Notes: generated by a model not told the origin, from the sequence alone. A stretch of DNA of 64,000 nucleotides from Chryseobacterium oranimense (GCF_900129755.1 NZ_FQWT01000002.1:310001-374000), one strand, 5' to 3'. Positions 25,087 through 33,964 are shown, numbered from the stretch's first letter. Numbers and translations are program-made.

Positions 25087-26019
25087 TTAGAAAGGCTTGT
25101 AAATGTAGTTAACACCAAATCCTTTCGTCATATAAGTCTGTGGATCGTAGTTATAATTGGTCGTCCAGCTGATAGGAGACGGAATTGGAGGTAAAAGATC
25201 CGTCACAGACATCTTTTTAGGATTGTTCGGAGACAGGATATGGCTTTCTCTGTCATTCGACTCAGTTGATAAAAGCCTTGAAATTTTATATACCGTAGGA
25301 AGCAATGTAAACGGACTGATCTGAGTATCGTAATTTACAAAGTCATACGCAAACCTGCTGGTAGGTCTTCCCATTACACCTCCGGCCATAGGTCCGTAAT
25401 TTCTTACTACTCTGGATACGTTATCACCTAAATAGGTATACCCTGTTTTGGAATAGCTGATATAGTCAAACGGTGTTCCGGGAGCATCAGGACCATTTTT
25501 CATGATGATAGAATCCAGCTTTGCAGTAGAAGCGTTATACTTTATCTCGTAATGGATTTTTGTTTTTCTTAAAAGAGTCTGAGGTCCTGGAGTAGTTGCC
25601 GGCGGCACAGGTGCAGGTCTTCTGAATACGGAACGGTTCTCAGAAATAATCTGCAGTTTGTCGTTTGGTCCGTATGTAAACAACTGGCTATAAGAAACGC
25701 TGTCTTTATCCAGTTTTCCATTACCATCCAGATCCAGGAAACCATTAAAGGTAATCTGGCTTACTTTGTTACCACTGTATGCAATATTGGTAATTGAAGC
25801 GCTATCTGTGATTACTCTTGTTACCAAAAGCCCACTGTATTGATATTCTGCTAATGTATCTTTGTCTGTAATTTCTCTGTATAATGCTCTAGGACCGTGA
25901 AGCCCTCCCGTATCGTTCAGATCCAATAAAGGATCCCCATCTTCGTCTAGCATGTCTTTGCAGGAATGTATTGAAGAGAATCCTGCGATTAATAAAATAA
26001 AATAGAAAAGCTGTTTCAT
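25087..26019 (-). CDS. Lipoprotein of unknown function (paralogue of 26118-26990)
   Basis: This 310-residue protein has an N-terminal hydrophobic signal and a lipobox-like S-I-H-S-C, so it is probably lipid-anchored at about Cys20. The rest is rich in beta-strand-like sequence, including Y-S-K-T-G-Y-T-Y-L-G-D-N, recalling the repeat style of RHS-like or DUF4595-type Bacteroidota proteins. The C-terminal part (N-Y-D-T-Q-I-S-P-F, L-S-P-N-N-P, Y-N-Y-D) aligns with the neighbouring upstream gene, so the two are paralogues. Each has its own promoter and this one has a strong terminator. Function unknown. Confidence 0.75.
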   Translation of the reverse strand: MKQLFYFILLIAGFSSIHSCKDMLDEDGDPLLDLNDTGGLHGPRALYREITDKDTLAEYQYSGLLVTRVITDSASITNIAYSGNKVSQITFNGFLDLDGNGKLDKDSVSYSQLFTYGPNDKLQIISENRSVFRRPAPVPPATTPGPQTLLRKTKIHYEIKYNASTAKLDSIIMKNGPDAPGTPFDYISYSKTGYTYLGDNVSRVVRNYGPMAGGVMGRPTSRFAYDFVNYDTQISPFTLLPTVYKISRLLSTESNDRESHILSPNNPKKMSVTDLLPPIPSPISWTTNYNYDPQTYMTKGFGVNYIYKPF

Positions 26020-26044
26020 TTCCAGGTAATTGTTTATTTTTTGA

Positions 26045-26052
26045 CAAATATA
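26045..26052 (-). promoter_or_regulatory. Promoter -7 box of the 25087-26019 lipoprotein
   Basis: The minus strand reads TATATTTG followed by TCAAA, 25 bases before the ATG. The same TATATTTGTCAA string precedes the paralogous gene upstream. Confidence 0.5.
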
Positions 26053-26117
26053 ACTTTTTTTTGAACAAAAGTTATGTTTTTATTTATATTCTAATAAAAC
26101 CGATAATCAATTGGTTC

Positions 26118-26990
26118 TTATAAAGTTCTGTAAACATATTTCAGTATCTGATCTTTATCCGAAACAGGATAGTTATATCCATCATAAAGATACGTCATAG
26201 GTGTATTTACTGCCGGTGCAGGACTTGGCGGCATTACATATACGGATGTAGGGTTGTTGGGAGAAATTCTGTAAAAATTCTCGGGACGAACCAGGCTCCA
26301 TGCTGTAAAGAAAGATTTGGGAAGTGTAGAGAAAGGATTTACTTTAGAATCATAGTTCTGGTAACTGTAAACCGTCATCTTGGCAGTAGCCATATTCGGT
26401 GCTCCTGTTCCTGTAAGTGTTCCTTTGGCACATTCTGCCTTAAAGATGTTATCCCCGTTATAGGTAAAAGTGATTTCCGTGAATAAACTGTACGCTGTAT
26501 TTCCGGATACTTTTCTTTTTTCAAGAATTTTCACCAGTTTTTTACCTGTAGCATCATAAGTAAATGCATAATCACTTACGAAAGAATCTATCAATGCAGA
26601 AGCAGTCCCGGTACATGTGGCACTGTATACATTGCCTTTGCTGTCTTCACTGACACTAAAATCATAACTCGTGCTCCCGGCCAGACTTCCAATGAATTTT
26701 ATTTTATTGATTTTATTATTGATATACGTTACCGTACCTGTATAATAATTATTGGTAGTTCCGTCTTTCAGCATTCCTTTCTGAAGAACAGTCCCGTTAA
26801 CTGTATATTCTTCCTGAACACTATTGTTTACTGTAATCTTTTCCAAAACTCTGGCCGGAGGAGTTGGTGTATTCCCATTCCCTCCGTCATTGGCACTGGG
26901 TTCGAACTGATCATCAGAAGAATTGTTACATGAAACCATCAACCCGAAAAATATTCCGGCAACGATTTTAAAAAGATAGTTTTTTCCCAT
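26118..26990 (-). CDS. Lipoprotein of unknown function
   Basis: This 290-residue protein has a signal sequence and lipobox G-L-M-V-S-C (Cys about 21), followed by a Asn/Ser/Gly-rich linker and then mostly beta-strand-like sequence. Its C-terminal third shares N-Y-D-S-K-V-N-P-F, I-S-P-N-N-P and a final Y-x-Y-x-Y pattern with the gene at 25087-26019, placing the two in one lipoprotein family. Its own -7 box lies at 27014-27021. I cannot name the domain; repeated short strands with G-D-N turns are typical of Bacteroidota cell-surface lipoproteins. Confidence 0.75.
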   Translation of the reverse strand: MGKNYLFKIVAGIFFGLMVSCNNSSDDQFEPSANDGGNGNTPTPPARVLEKITVNNSVQEEYTVNGTVLQKGMLKDGTTNNYYTGTVTYINNKINKIKFIGSLAGSTSYDFSVSEDSKGNVYSATCTGTASALIDSFVSDYAFTYDATGKKLVKILEKRKVSGNTAYSLFTEITFTYNGDNIFKAECAKGTLTGTGAPNMATAKMTVYSYQNYDSKVNPFSTLPKSFFTAWSLVRPENFYRISPNNPTSVYVMPPSPAPAVNTPMTYLYDGYNYPVSDKDQILKYVYRTL

Positions 26991-27013
26991 GAAAAAATAT
27001 TTTAGTGAGTTGA

Positions 27014-27021
27014 CAAATATA
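27014..27021 (-). promoter_or_regulatory. Promoter -7 box of the 26118-26990 lipoprotein
   Basis: The minus strand reads TATATTTG followed by TCAAC, 23 bases before the ATG. Confidence 0.5.
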
Positions 27022-27084
27022 ATTCATTTTTTTGATGAAAACGTTTACTTATTCAACAAATTCATAACAATCTGTATCTTTTTT

Positions 27085-27119
27085 ATAAAAAAAACCTAAA
27101 AACATTTTGCTTTTAGGTT
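27085..27119 (-). terminator. Terminator of the three-gene secreted-protein operon
   Basis: The stem AACCTAAAA / TTTTAGGTT with a nine-base loop is followed on the minus strand by an eight-T run. It lies about 23 bases after the stop at 27142. Confidence 0.75.
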
Positions 27120-27141
27120 ATTGTTATGATACATCCTGAAA

Positions 27142-27885
27142 TTAATACGGTTGTAATACGGATGTTGTGAGAACAGACTGAGACATTTCATTATTCAGAT
27201 AATCTGTGTTTACCGCCCTTCCGATTCCTAACGTTCCGGAATTCAGGTTCCTCTTTGTACAGGCTACTTTTACACTGTAATTGTTCTTAGGCATAAGATT
27301 CACAAGCGTTGCATTCAGGTTGAATATTTTATAACTTCCTTCGGAACCTAGTAATACATCAGTTCTGACTGCTCTTAAAGTATTATCTACAAAAATACCG
27401 CATGCAAAACCGGTAGAGGCATTGCCGTTTCCTGTTTTCTGGGCTGTAGTCTGAAAGGTAAAAGCTACTTTATTAACCGCATTGGTAATAGAAAAAGTAT
27501 CTGCAGTTCCCGGAAGGACTGTCCAGGCAGAAGAAATTGCCGTCCCTTCCGCGTAAGGGCTGGTACTGCCGTTCGGAGAGGAAAAGGAGGCTCCTGTCTG
27601 GTCCGCAACAGTATTCAGTGAAAATACAGACATACTCCCCTGTCCGTCAGCAATTTTTATACTTTTCCAGTCATTTGTATTCAGCTCTGAATTATTATGA
27701 AAAATAGTTCCTGCCGCCCCGGCTGAACCTTTTAAAAGGTTTGTTCCACCTGTTCTCAGTTCTTTTCTAACGTTTAAATCCCCATTTACATCAAGCATAT
27801 TAACGGGATTCGGAGTATTTACCCCAACTTGTGCAGGCATCCATGCAGCCAGCAGCAATAATGATATGATAATAATTTTTTTCAT
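27142..27885 (-). CDS. Secreted protein, third of three tandem paralogues
   Basis: This 247-residue protein has a signal peptide ending near W-M-P-A-Q and then the start motif V-G-V-N-T-P-N-P-x3-L-D-V-N-G-D, common to many secreted Bacteroidota proteins. The C-terminal part holds C-G-I-F-V-D-N-T-L and a V-A-C-T-K-R segment found in its two neighbours at matching places. No known enzymatic motif and no T9SS sorting domain are visible, so it is probably periplasmic or surface-associated by other means. It is the last gene of the operon, 7 bases after the second paralogue. Function unknown. Confidence 0.75.
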   Translation of the reverse strand: MKKIIIISLLLLAAWMPAQVGVNTPNPVNMLDVNGDLNVRKELRTGGTNLLKGSAGAAGTIFHNNSELNTNDWKSIKIADGQGSMSVFSLNTVADQTGASFSSPNGSTSPYAEGTAISSAWTVLPGTADTFSITNAVNKVAFTFQTTAQKTGNGNASTGFACGIFVDNTLRAVRTDVLLGSEGSYKIFNLNATLVNLMPKNNYSVKVACTKRNLNSGTLGIGRAVNTDYLNNEMSQSVLTTSVLQPY

Positions 27886-27892
27886 GCCTGAA

Positions 27893-28708
27893 TTAATTTA
27901 TAATAGGGTTAAACACCTGAGGGATTTCGTATACATCAACCTTCAGGGAAGACTGGGTAATAAAACTGTTGATATTGGTATCTGCATTGATTCCTATAGC
28001 CAGTACAACATCACTTGTCGTCCTGTAGGAACCCAGTCTTGAGCAGGCAACACTTACATCATGCTGTCCTTTGGAAAGATTGGCCACCATCCCGATCTGG
28101 TTATGGGTAATAAAAGTACTTGCCGCACTACTTGCCTTTAAATTTCTCTGTCTGAGGTTAACCAGTTTGTTATCTACAAAAATACCGCATGCATAATCTA
28201 TGGAGATATCCGGTGTACCGTTCACGGGAAGATTAGCCTGTACCACTGTTTCAAACTGGAAATACGTCTTACTGTCGGTGCTGAACACACTGATAGGCTG
28301 AGACAGACCTGCAATTTTCTTAAACCCCGGAAGGCTGGAGATGTCCGCTCCTTTAATAAAAGCAGTATTTTTAGCAGTAATGCTTGACTGTTCACTGCTT
28401 GTAAATTTCACACCCGTTTTATCCGAGAAAGAGTTGTTGAATATCAGATAGAATTTATTCGGTTCATATTCAGGAATACGGAGTGATTTCCAGATCGGAG
28501 GATATCCTTCTCCCTGAGAAACAAGGATCTGATCGTTATTACCCTGGGATAAAGTATTGTCTACAACATTCTGAACAACCACTTTATTTCTAAGATTGAC
28601 ATCACCATTAACGTCCAGTTTTGCTTTTGGCGAGTCCGTGTTGATTCCCACCTGGGCAGAAAGAGACAGTCCTGCCACAAGAGACAGGATCGAAATAATA
28701 TTTTTCAT
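27893..28708 (-). CDS. Secreted protein, second of three tandem paralogues
   Basis: This 271-residue protein has a signal peptide ending S-L-S-A-Q, then V-G-I-N-T-D-S-P-K-A-K-L-D-V-N-G-D. Shared with the first paralogue are I-L-V-S-Q-G-E-G-Y-P-P-I-W-K-S-L and a C-G-I-F-V-D-N-K-L segment. A V-A-C-S-R motif near the C-terminus matches V-A-C-R-K and V-A-C-T-K in the others, giving two conserved cysteines. Its ATG lies 3 bases after the stop of the gene upstream, so translation is likely coupled. The function is unknown. Confidence 0.75.
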   Translation of the reverse strand: MKNIISILSLVAGLSLSAQVGINTDSPKAKLDVNGDVNLRNKVVVQNVVDNTLSQGNNDQILVSQGEGYPPIWKSLRIPEYEPNKFYLIFNNSFSDKTGVKFTSSEQSSITAKNTAFIKGADISSLPGFKKIAGLSQPISVFSTDSKTYFQFETVVQANLPVNGTPDISIDYACGIFVDNKLVNLRQRNLKASSAASTFITHNQIGMVANLSKGQHDVSVACSRLGSYRTTSDVVLAIGINADTNINSFITQSSLKVDVYEIPQVFNPIIN

Positions 28709-28711
28709 TAA

Positions 28712-29533
28712 TTAATTGCTTTTATAAGTAACGTATTCAATAACATCTATCTTCATGACAGATTCAAGGGTAAATGCATTGGAAACCGTATTCACATCGG
28801 ATACGTTACGCCCAACTGCAAACTGCGAGTTCAGATTTGATGTATTGATCTTTCTGCACGCCACCTCAAGTTTTTGAGCACCTACAGGAACGTTCTGTTC
28901 CGTATAATTAAGCGTGAAAATATAATCCTGGATACCTGATTTCTCTGTATTGTTATTCGAAACAACCTTATCAGGACGTACCGCTACCAATCTTCCGTTT
29001 CTGAAAACGCCGCAGGTAAAGGTAACAGACTCGGAAACTGTTGCATCCGGAGCCTTCATCTCTATTCCGGTCTGAAACTGGTACGTAAGTCTGTTTCTCC
29101 CGTTTTTAATAACAAAATTGTTTTCAAGTCCGGCAATTTTCGACCACTTTCCTTTCGATGTATCTGTAATATCATCTCCAACATTGTTTTTATAAACATT
29201 GTCTGCCGCAATACCGTTTGAAAGTGTCGTAATACCTGCTTGATCCGATGACAGATACGAATTGATCAATTTGTACTGTCCTTCTTCCATAAAGGAAATA
29301 TTCAACGATTTCCAGACAGGAGGTAACCCTTCTCCCTGTGAAACCAAAACCTGGCCGTTCAGCCCTGCATCTCCGGTTTGGTCGGATGTACCGCCTACTC
29401 TAAGTTCTTTTCTTAAGGTAATTTTCCCGTTGACATCGAGAGTGGATTTGGGAGAGCTTGTCCCAATTCCCACCTGCGCGTTGGCACAGAGCGATAAAAG
29501 CCCGGCTGCGCAACAATAGATAATTTTTTTCAT
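28712..29533 (-). CDS. Secreted protein, first of three tandem paralogues
   Basis: This 273-residue protein has a signal peptide ending C-A-N-A-Q and the motif V-G-I-G-T-S-S-P-K-S-T-L-D-V-N-G-K. It contains V-L-V-S-Q-G-E-G-L-P-P-V-W-K-S-L, C-G-V-F-R-N-G-R-L and V-A-C-R-K, all conserved in the two genes that follow. It is the first cistron; a -7 box TACCTTTG lies 11 bases before its ATG. The conserved pair of cysteines suggests a disulfide in a secreted beta-rich fold. No ligand or enzyme function can be assigned. Confidence 0.75.
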   Translation of the reverse strand: MKKIIYCCAAGLLSLCANAQVGIGTSSPKSTLDVNGKITLRKELRVGGTSDQTGDAGLNGQVLVSQGEGLPPVWKSLNISFMEEGQYKLINSYLSSDQAGITTLSNGIAADNVYKNNVGDDITDTSKGKWSKIAGLENNFVIKNGRNRLTYQFQTGIEMKAPDATVSESVTFTCGVFRNGRLVAVRPDKVVSNNNTEKSGIQDYIFTLNYTEQNVPVGAQKLEVACRKINTSNLNSQFAVGRNVSDVNTVSNAFTLESVMKIDVIEYVTYKSN

Positions 29534-29544
29534 AATAAGGGTTG

Positions 29545-29552
29545 CAAAGGTA
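29545..29552 (-). promoter_or_regulatory. Promoter -7 box of the three-gene secreted-protein operon
   Basis: The minus strand reads TACCTTTG (TAnnTTTG), 11 bases before the ATG at 29533. No -33 TTG lies within the usual distance. Confidence 0.5.
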
Positions 29553-29820
29553 TGAATTTAAATCATAAAAAACCATTTACAAGCCCGTAAATCCGTATGA
29601 ATAAAGCGATTATGTTGTAGAATTTAATGCACAAAAAAGTAGAATTATTACTACAAAACATTCTTTTTTAATCTGCTTCAAAAGACCGGGATCTCCCGAA
29701 CTCAATCCCAGCCGCCGGTACAAGATTATTTTTTCTCATCATATTGTGATTTTCAAATGCCTGCCAATCCATAGTCATTCATATTAATCATGGGTAAAAA
29801 TCATATTTTTTTCAACAGAA
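29553..29820. other. Intergenic region without a recognised gene
   Basis: This is part of a 356-base gap between the secreted-protein operon and mfd. It holds a short palindrome CGGGATCTCCCG at 29687-29698 and a 24-codon minus-strand frame (29668-29742) that I do not believe is a gene. No tRNA fold could be built. Confidence 0.5.
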
Positions 29821-29856
29821 AAAGGCTTTAAAAAGTAAATTTTAAAGCCTTTTTTA
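29821..29856. terminator. Terminator downstream of mfd
   Basis: The perfect 13-base stem AAAGGCTTTAAAA / TTTTAAAGCCTTT with loop AGTAAA is followed by T-rich DNA on both strands. It lies about 35 bases past the mfd stop. Confidence 0.8.
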
Positions 29857-29889
29857 TTTTTTAGTTATTAAAACAAATTATTTTTCTTC

Positions 29890-32800
29890 TTATTGATGTC
29901 CGATAATCGTCTTCAAAAGTACATTAACCTCATCCACATTTTTCACCTTTTCTTTTCTCATCATCAGCAGATTTCCTTCCTTTCCAATCTTTTCTTTAAG
30001 CTGGGCTTCTGCAGGATTCTGTGTTAAATATCTGATGATATGCCTGAACCTGTCTGTCTGATAAAACTTATCCTGAGGATTTGCAGGGAAATACCCCAGA
30101 AACACACCATTTTTCATAACAATCTTTTCAAAACCTATTTCAGCAGCCAGCCATTTCAATGCAACGCTTTTCAACAGATTTACCGCTTCTTTCGGCAACG
30201 CTCCGAAACGGTCGATCAGCTCAAGTTCAAACTGATAGAGATCCTTTTCGTTATCAATCTCTGCAATTTTCTGGTATAACAATAATCTTTCCTCTGTATT
30301 GGAAATATAGAAGTCCGGAAGCATCAGCTCGAGATCAGTATCAATATTAACATCTTTTACAGATTTGAACAGTTTCTGCCTGTCTTCTTCATTATCGAAA
30401 AGGTTTTCAAAATCTGCATCATCTTTTAATTCTTCCAAAGCTTCCTGCATCAGCTTCTGGTAAGTTTCAAACCCCATTTCATTGATAAATCCGCTTTGTT
30501 CCGCCCCAAGAAGATCTCCTGCACCCCGGATCTCAAGGTCTTTCATCGCAATCTGAAACCCGCTTCCAAGATCAGAAAACTGCTCAATAGCCTCAAGCCT
30601 TTTTCTGGCGTCGGAAGTCATCATATCATACGGAGGTGTAATAAGGTAGCAGAAAGCCTTTCTGTTACTTCGCCCCACTCTTCCTCTCATCTGGTGAAGA
30701 TCTGCCATCCCGAACCTTTGGGCATCATTAATGAATATGGTATTGGCATTAGGTACATCCACGCCACTTTCGACGATTGTTGTAGAAACAAGAACATCAT
30801 ATTTGCCTTCCATAAAATCAAGGACATTTTTTTCGAGCTGTTTACCCTCCATTTGTCCATGCCCGGTAATGACCCTGGCATCCGGGACAAGTCTCTGGAT
30901 AAGTCCGGCAATATCCTTAAGGTTTTCAATCCTGTTGTTGATGAAATACACCTGCCCGTCTCTCTGTAATTCATAAGACACGGCATCTCTTAAGATCTCT
31001 TCATTAAACCCGATCAGCTGTGTATCAACAGGCTGCCTGTTCGGCGGCGGAGTTTTTATAACCGAAAGATCCCTTGCAGCCATCAGGGAAAACTGAAGTG
31101 TCCTTGGGATAGGAGTAGCCGTCAGGGTGAGAGTGTCTACATTATTTTTCAGTGTTTTCAGTTTATCTTTTACAGAGACTCCGAATTTATGCTCTTCATC
31201 GATGATCAGAAGCCCAAGATCTTTAAACTTAACGGAACTGCCTACCAACTGGTGCGTTCCGATAATAATATCTACTTTTCCATTTTTCAGTCCCTCCAAT
31301 GCTTCCGCTTTCTGTTTGGCTGTTCTGAATCTGTTCACATAAGAAACATTAACGGGAAAATCCTTTAGTCTTTCCTTAAAACTTCTGTAATGCTGAAACG
31401 CAAGAATAGTTGTAGGAACCAATACAGCCACCTGTTTTCCGTCTGTTGCAGCTTTAAATGCAGCCCGGATAGCCACTTCCGTTTTTCCAAAACCAACGTC
31501 ACCGCAAACCAGCCTGTCCATTACCGTATCTGCTTCCATGTCCCGTTTTACATCAATCGTAGCTTTTTCCTGGTCTGGAGTATCTTCATAGATAAAACTG
31601 GCTTCAAGTTCATTCTGAAGATAGGAATCCGGTGTATAGGCAAAACCTTTTGCTGTTTTCCTTTCCGCATACAGCCTGATCAGGTCGAAGGCGATCTGCT
31701 TTACTTTAGCTTTTGTTTTCTGCTTCAGAGATTTCCATGCGGGGGAACCAAGTTTACTCAGGACAATTTCTTTTCCGTCAGGACCGTTATATTTTGAAAT
31801 CTTATGAAGTGAGTGGATACTTACATATAATAAGTCGCCGTTTTTGTATGTCAGCTTAAAACATTCCTGTATCTTCCCGTCGTTATTCACCTTTACAAGT
31901 CCCATGAATTTCCCTATTCCATGATCAATGTGGGCAATGTAATCCCCGACTTTCAGTGACATCAGGTCTTTCAGGGTAAGCTGCTCGGATTTTGCAAAGG
32001 TATTTTTTGCTTTATACCTCTGATAACGGTCAAAGATCTGGTGATCCGTATAGACCAGAATTTTGTGTCCGTTATCTACAAACCCTTCATGCAGTTCAGA
32101 TTTGAAGCTTTTAAAAGGAAGTTCATGTTCCAGTTCTTCAAATATGGACTCGAGTCTCTCTTTTTGCTTTTCGGTAGAAAAAGAGATCCAGGTATCGAAG
32201 CCTTCCGCCTGCTTTTCTTCAATATTTTCTATCAGCAGCTCAAAATTTTTATGAAAAGAAGGCTGCGGAAGCTGTTCCAGCTTTATTTCTGTGGTTTCTT
32301 TAAGACCTTCAATAGGAATACTGGCAAAATCAATAGTTTTAAATTTCTTAATGTCAAACAGAAAATCCTGATCTGAAATAAAGAGTTCCTGCGGTGTTCT
32401 GTGGGCAATATCTTTATTTAAGGTATCATATTTTTCTAATGATTTTTCATAAAAAGTTCTGATTTTCTGCATTCCGACAGCTCCATTTCTGGAAACCACA
32501 AAACTTTCATTAGGCAGCAGCTGTAGTAATGAAACCCGTGTCCCCGTTACCGAAAAATTCATATTGGAAACCAGTTGAAAATCCTTTACTTTATCTATGG
32601 AAAGCTGCGTTTCAATATCAAATGTTTTGATATTTTCCACCTCATTTCCAAAGAAGGTAATCCGGTAAGGTTTCTCGTTAGAGTATGAAAACACATCAAC
32701 TATTCCTCCCCTTACAGAAAACTCTCCCGGCTCAGATACAAAATCTGCCTGCTGAAAACTGTAGTGGTTCAGCAGCTCGTCCACAAAATCAAAATCCAGC

Positions 32801-33258
32801 TGATCGCCAACTTTTATATGATGAGAGATTGCTTTAAAATCTTCCTTTTTCAATACCTTTTCAGACAATGCACCGGTGTAGGCTACAATCACTTTAGGAG
32901 CTTTTCCGGAATTGATCTTATTTAAAACTTCCGTACGAAGCACAAGATTGGCATTCTGGGTTTTTTCTACCTGGTAAGGTTCAAGATGGGTTGCCGGAAA
33001 ATAAAGCACTTTATCTTTTCCCAACAGATCTTCCATCTCCGTATTGGCATACAGCGCATCTTCTTTATCATCTACCAGATAAAGGACAGTCTTCTTCTGT
33101 GTTAAAAAAAGTTCAGCAACAAAAATGGAAACCGAAGATCCAGCGCTTCCCTTTACGGAAATATGCTGGCTTTTTTCCAACTGGGTGAAGATTTCTTTTC
33201 CAAATTCTTTCTGAAGCAGGTCGGGAAGGAATTTTTCGTGAATAGGTTTTAGCTGCAT
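29890..33258 (-). CDS. mfd: Transcription-repair coupling factor
   Basis: This protein of about 1122 residues matches Mfd in length and order: UvrB-homology region, RNA polymerase interaction domain (V-G-D-Y-I-A-H-I-D-H-G-I-G-K-F), then the RecG-like translocase with Walker A G-D-V-G-F-G-K-T-E and the D-E-E-H box I-I-D-E-E-H-K-F-G-V, T-L-T-A-T-P-I-P-R-T-L, and the C-terminal TRCF domain. Mfd removes stalled RNA polymerase at DNA lesions and recruits UvrA. The open frame extends 40 codons further upstream, but the sequence before M-Q-L-K-P-I-H is unlike protein and contains the promoter, so I start at 33258. Confidence 0.96.
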   Translation of the reverse strand: MQLKPIHEKFLPDLLQKEFGKEIFTQLEKSQHISVKGSAGSSVSIFVAELFLTQKKTVLYLVDDKEDALYANTEMEDLLGKDKVLYFPATHLEPYQVEKTQNANLVLRTEVLNKINSGKAPKVIVAYTGALSEKVLKKEDFKAISHHIKVGDQLDFDFVDELLNHYSFQQADFVSEPGEFSVRGGIVDVFSYSNEKPYRITFFGNEVENIKTFDIETQLSIDKVKDFQLVSNMNFSVTGTRVSLLQLLPNESFVVSRNGAVGMQKIRTFYEKSLEKYDTLNKDIAHRTPQELFISDQDFLFDIKKFKTIDFASIPIEGLKETTEIKLEQLPQPSFHKNFELLIENIEEKQAEGFDTWISFSTEKQKERLESIFEELEHELPFKSFKSELHEGFVDNGHKILVYTDHQIFDRYQRYKAKNTFAKSEQLTLKDLMSLKVGDYIAHIDHGIGKFMGLVKVNNDGKIQECFKLTYKNGDLLYVSIHSLHKISKYNGPDGKEIVLSKLGSPAWKSLKQKTKAKVKQIAFDLIRLYAERKTAKGFAYTPDSYLQNELEASFIYEDTPDQEKATIDVKRDMEADTVMDRLVCGDVGFGKTEVAIRAAFKAATDGKQVAVLVPTTILAFQHYRSFKERLKDFPVNVSYVNRFRTAKQKAEALEGLKNGKVDIIIGTHQLVGSSVKFKDLGLLIIDEEHKFGVSVKDKLKTLKNNVDTLTLTATPIPRTLQFSLMAARDLSVIKTPPPNRQPVDTQLIGFNEEILRDAVSYELQRDGQVYFINNRIENLKDIAGLIQRLVPDARVITGHGQMEGKQLEKNVLDFMEGKYDVLVSTTIVESGVDVPNANTIFINDAQRFGMADLHQMRGRVGRSNRKAFCYLITPPYDMMTSDARKRLEAIEQFSDLGSGFQIAMKDLEIRGAGDLLGAEQSGFINEMGFETYQKLMQEALEELKDDADFENLFDNEEDRQKLFKSVKDVNIDTDLELMLPDFYISNTEERLLLYQKIAEIDNEKDLYQFELELIDRFGALPKEAVNLLKSVALKWLAAEIGFEKIVMKNGVFLGYFPANPQDKFYQTDRFRHIIRYLTQNPAEAQLKEKIGKEGNLLMMRKEKVKNVDEVNVLLKTIIGHQ

Positions 33259-33289
33259 AAAATAGTAGTAATATGAACGACAAAAGCGA

Positions 33290-33307
33290 TTTCGGAAGTT
33301 TCCGAAA
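33290..33307. promoter_or_regulatory. Palindrome in the mfd leader
   Basis: The perfect inverted repeat TTTCGGAA-GT-TTCCGAAA lies between the predicted mfd transcription start (about 33318) and the ATG at 33258. It could be an operator or a leader hairpin. Confidence 0.45.
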
Positions 33308-33322
33308 CCGTTTATCTGATAA

Positions 33323-33355
33323 CAAAGATAAGGATATTTTTTTCTTTCCTCACAA
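33323..33355 (-). promoter_or_regulatory. Promoter of mfd
   Basis: On the minus strand a TTG (33355-33353) is followed after 22 bases by TATCTTTG (33330-33323), matching the Bacteroidota -33/-7 pattern. Confidence 0.6.
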
Positions 33356-33515
33356 ACAGGAGATTGCAGAAAATACAAGCTAATACCACATTTACATACC
33401 CAAATCTTAATTTTTTACCAATTTATTTAATTAAAAGTTAAAAAAATACCAATAATCCGGCATGGCATGGTGTTTGAAAATTCCACCTTATCAAACTTTT
33501 TAAAAAAATAAGATT

Positions 33516-33908
33516 ATGAAAAAAGCAATCAGAACTTTAGGAATTTTTATGCTGGTATTTGTTGCCGCATTATCTTTTGCATCGTGCAGCAGTGATGATG
33601 ATCCTGTAAACAATGATTTTTTTGCGGGAACCTATAAGGGAAGCATCTCGTATAATGACGGATCTACCAACAACAGTACAGATAACGGAAGTGTATTTGT
33701 AACTAAGATCGCCAGCGGCACAAAATATAATTTTGCGTTTTCGAACGGCATTCCGGATCTTAACGGAGTGGAATTTCAACAGCAGGGTGACCACACTCTT
33801 GTAATGGTTGGCTCAAGCGCCACATCTTACATCAGAATTGACAATAATGAATTGAAAATTCTATACATGAAGGATGGTAAAACATGGACAGCCAACTGTA
33901 CACGTTAA
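33516..33908 (+). CDS. Small lipoprotein of unknown function
   Basis: This 130-residue protein has a signal sequence with lipobox S-F-A-S-C-S-S-D-D-D (Cys about 24); the acidic residues right after the cysteine fit the surface-export tag pattern of Bacteroidota lipoproteins. The mature part looks like a single small beta domain (G-T-Y-K-G-S-I-S-Y, F-A-F-S-N-G-I, T-W-T-A-N-C), similar in style to lipocalin-like or DUF-type beta-barrel lipoproteins. No family is assigned. It is monocistronic, followed by a terminator, and divergent from mfd. Confidence 0.75.
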   Translation: MKKAIRTLGIFMLVFVAALSFASCSSDDDPVNNDFFAGTYKGSISYNDGSTNNSTDNGSVFVTKIASGTKYNFAFSNGIPDLNGVEFQQQGDHTLVMVGSSATSYIRIDNNELKILYMKDGKTWTANCTR

Positions 33909-33933
33909 ATCAACTATTCATACTTATAATGAA

Positions 33934-33964
33934 AGTCTGCCTCTTCAATGGAGCAGGCTTTTCT
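33934..33964 (+). terminator. Terminator after the small lipoprotein
   Basis: The stem AGTCTGC / GCAGGCT (one G-U pair) is followed by TTTTCTTATTTT. Confidence 0.7.

Noticed and set aside
29668..29742. Short minus-strand frame with V-P-A-A-G-I-E-F-G and a nearby GC-rich palindrome, resembling antisense reading of a tRNA.
   Set aside because: No cloverleaf could be built: there is no acceptor stem, no seven-base T-loop and no anticodon arm. The peptide is likely spurious.
33259..33378. 40-codon N-terminal extension of mfd.
   Set aside because: It contains the promoter and palindrome, and the sequence (C-R-S-Y-Y-Y-Y-F) is unlike Mfd. Start moved to 33258.
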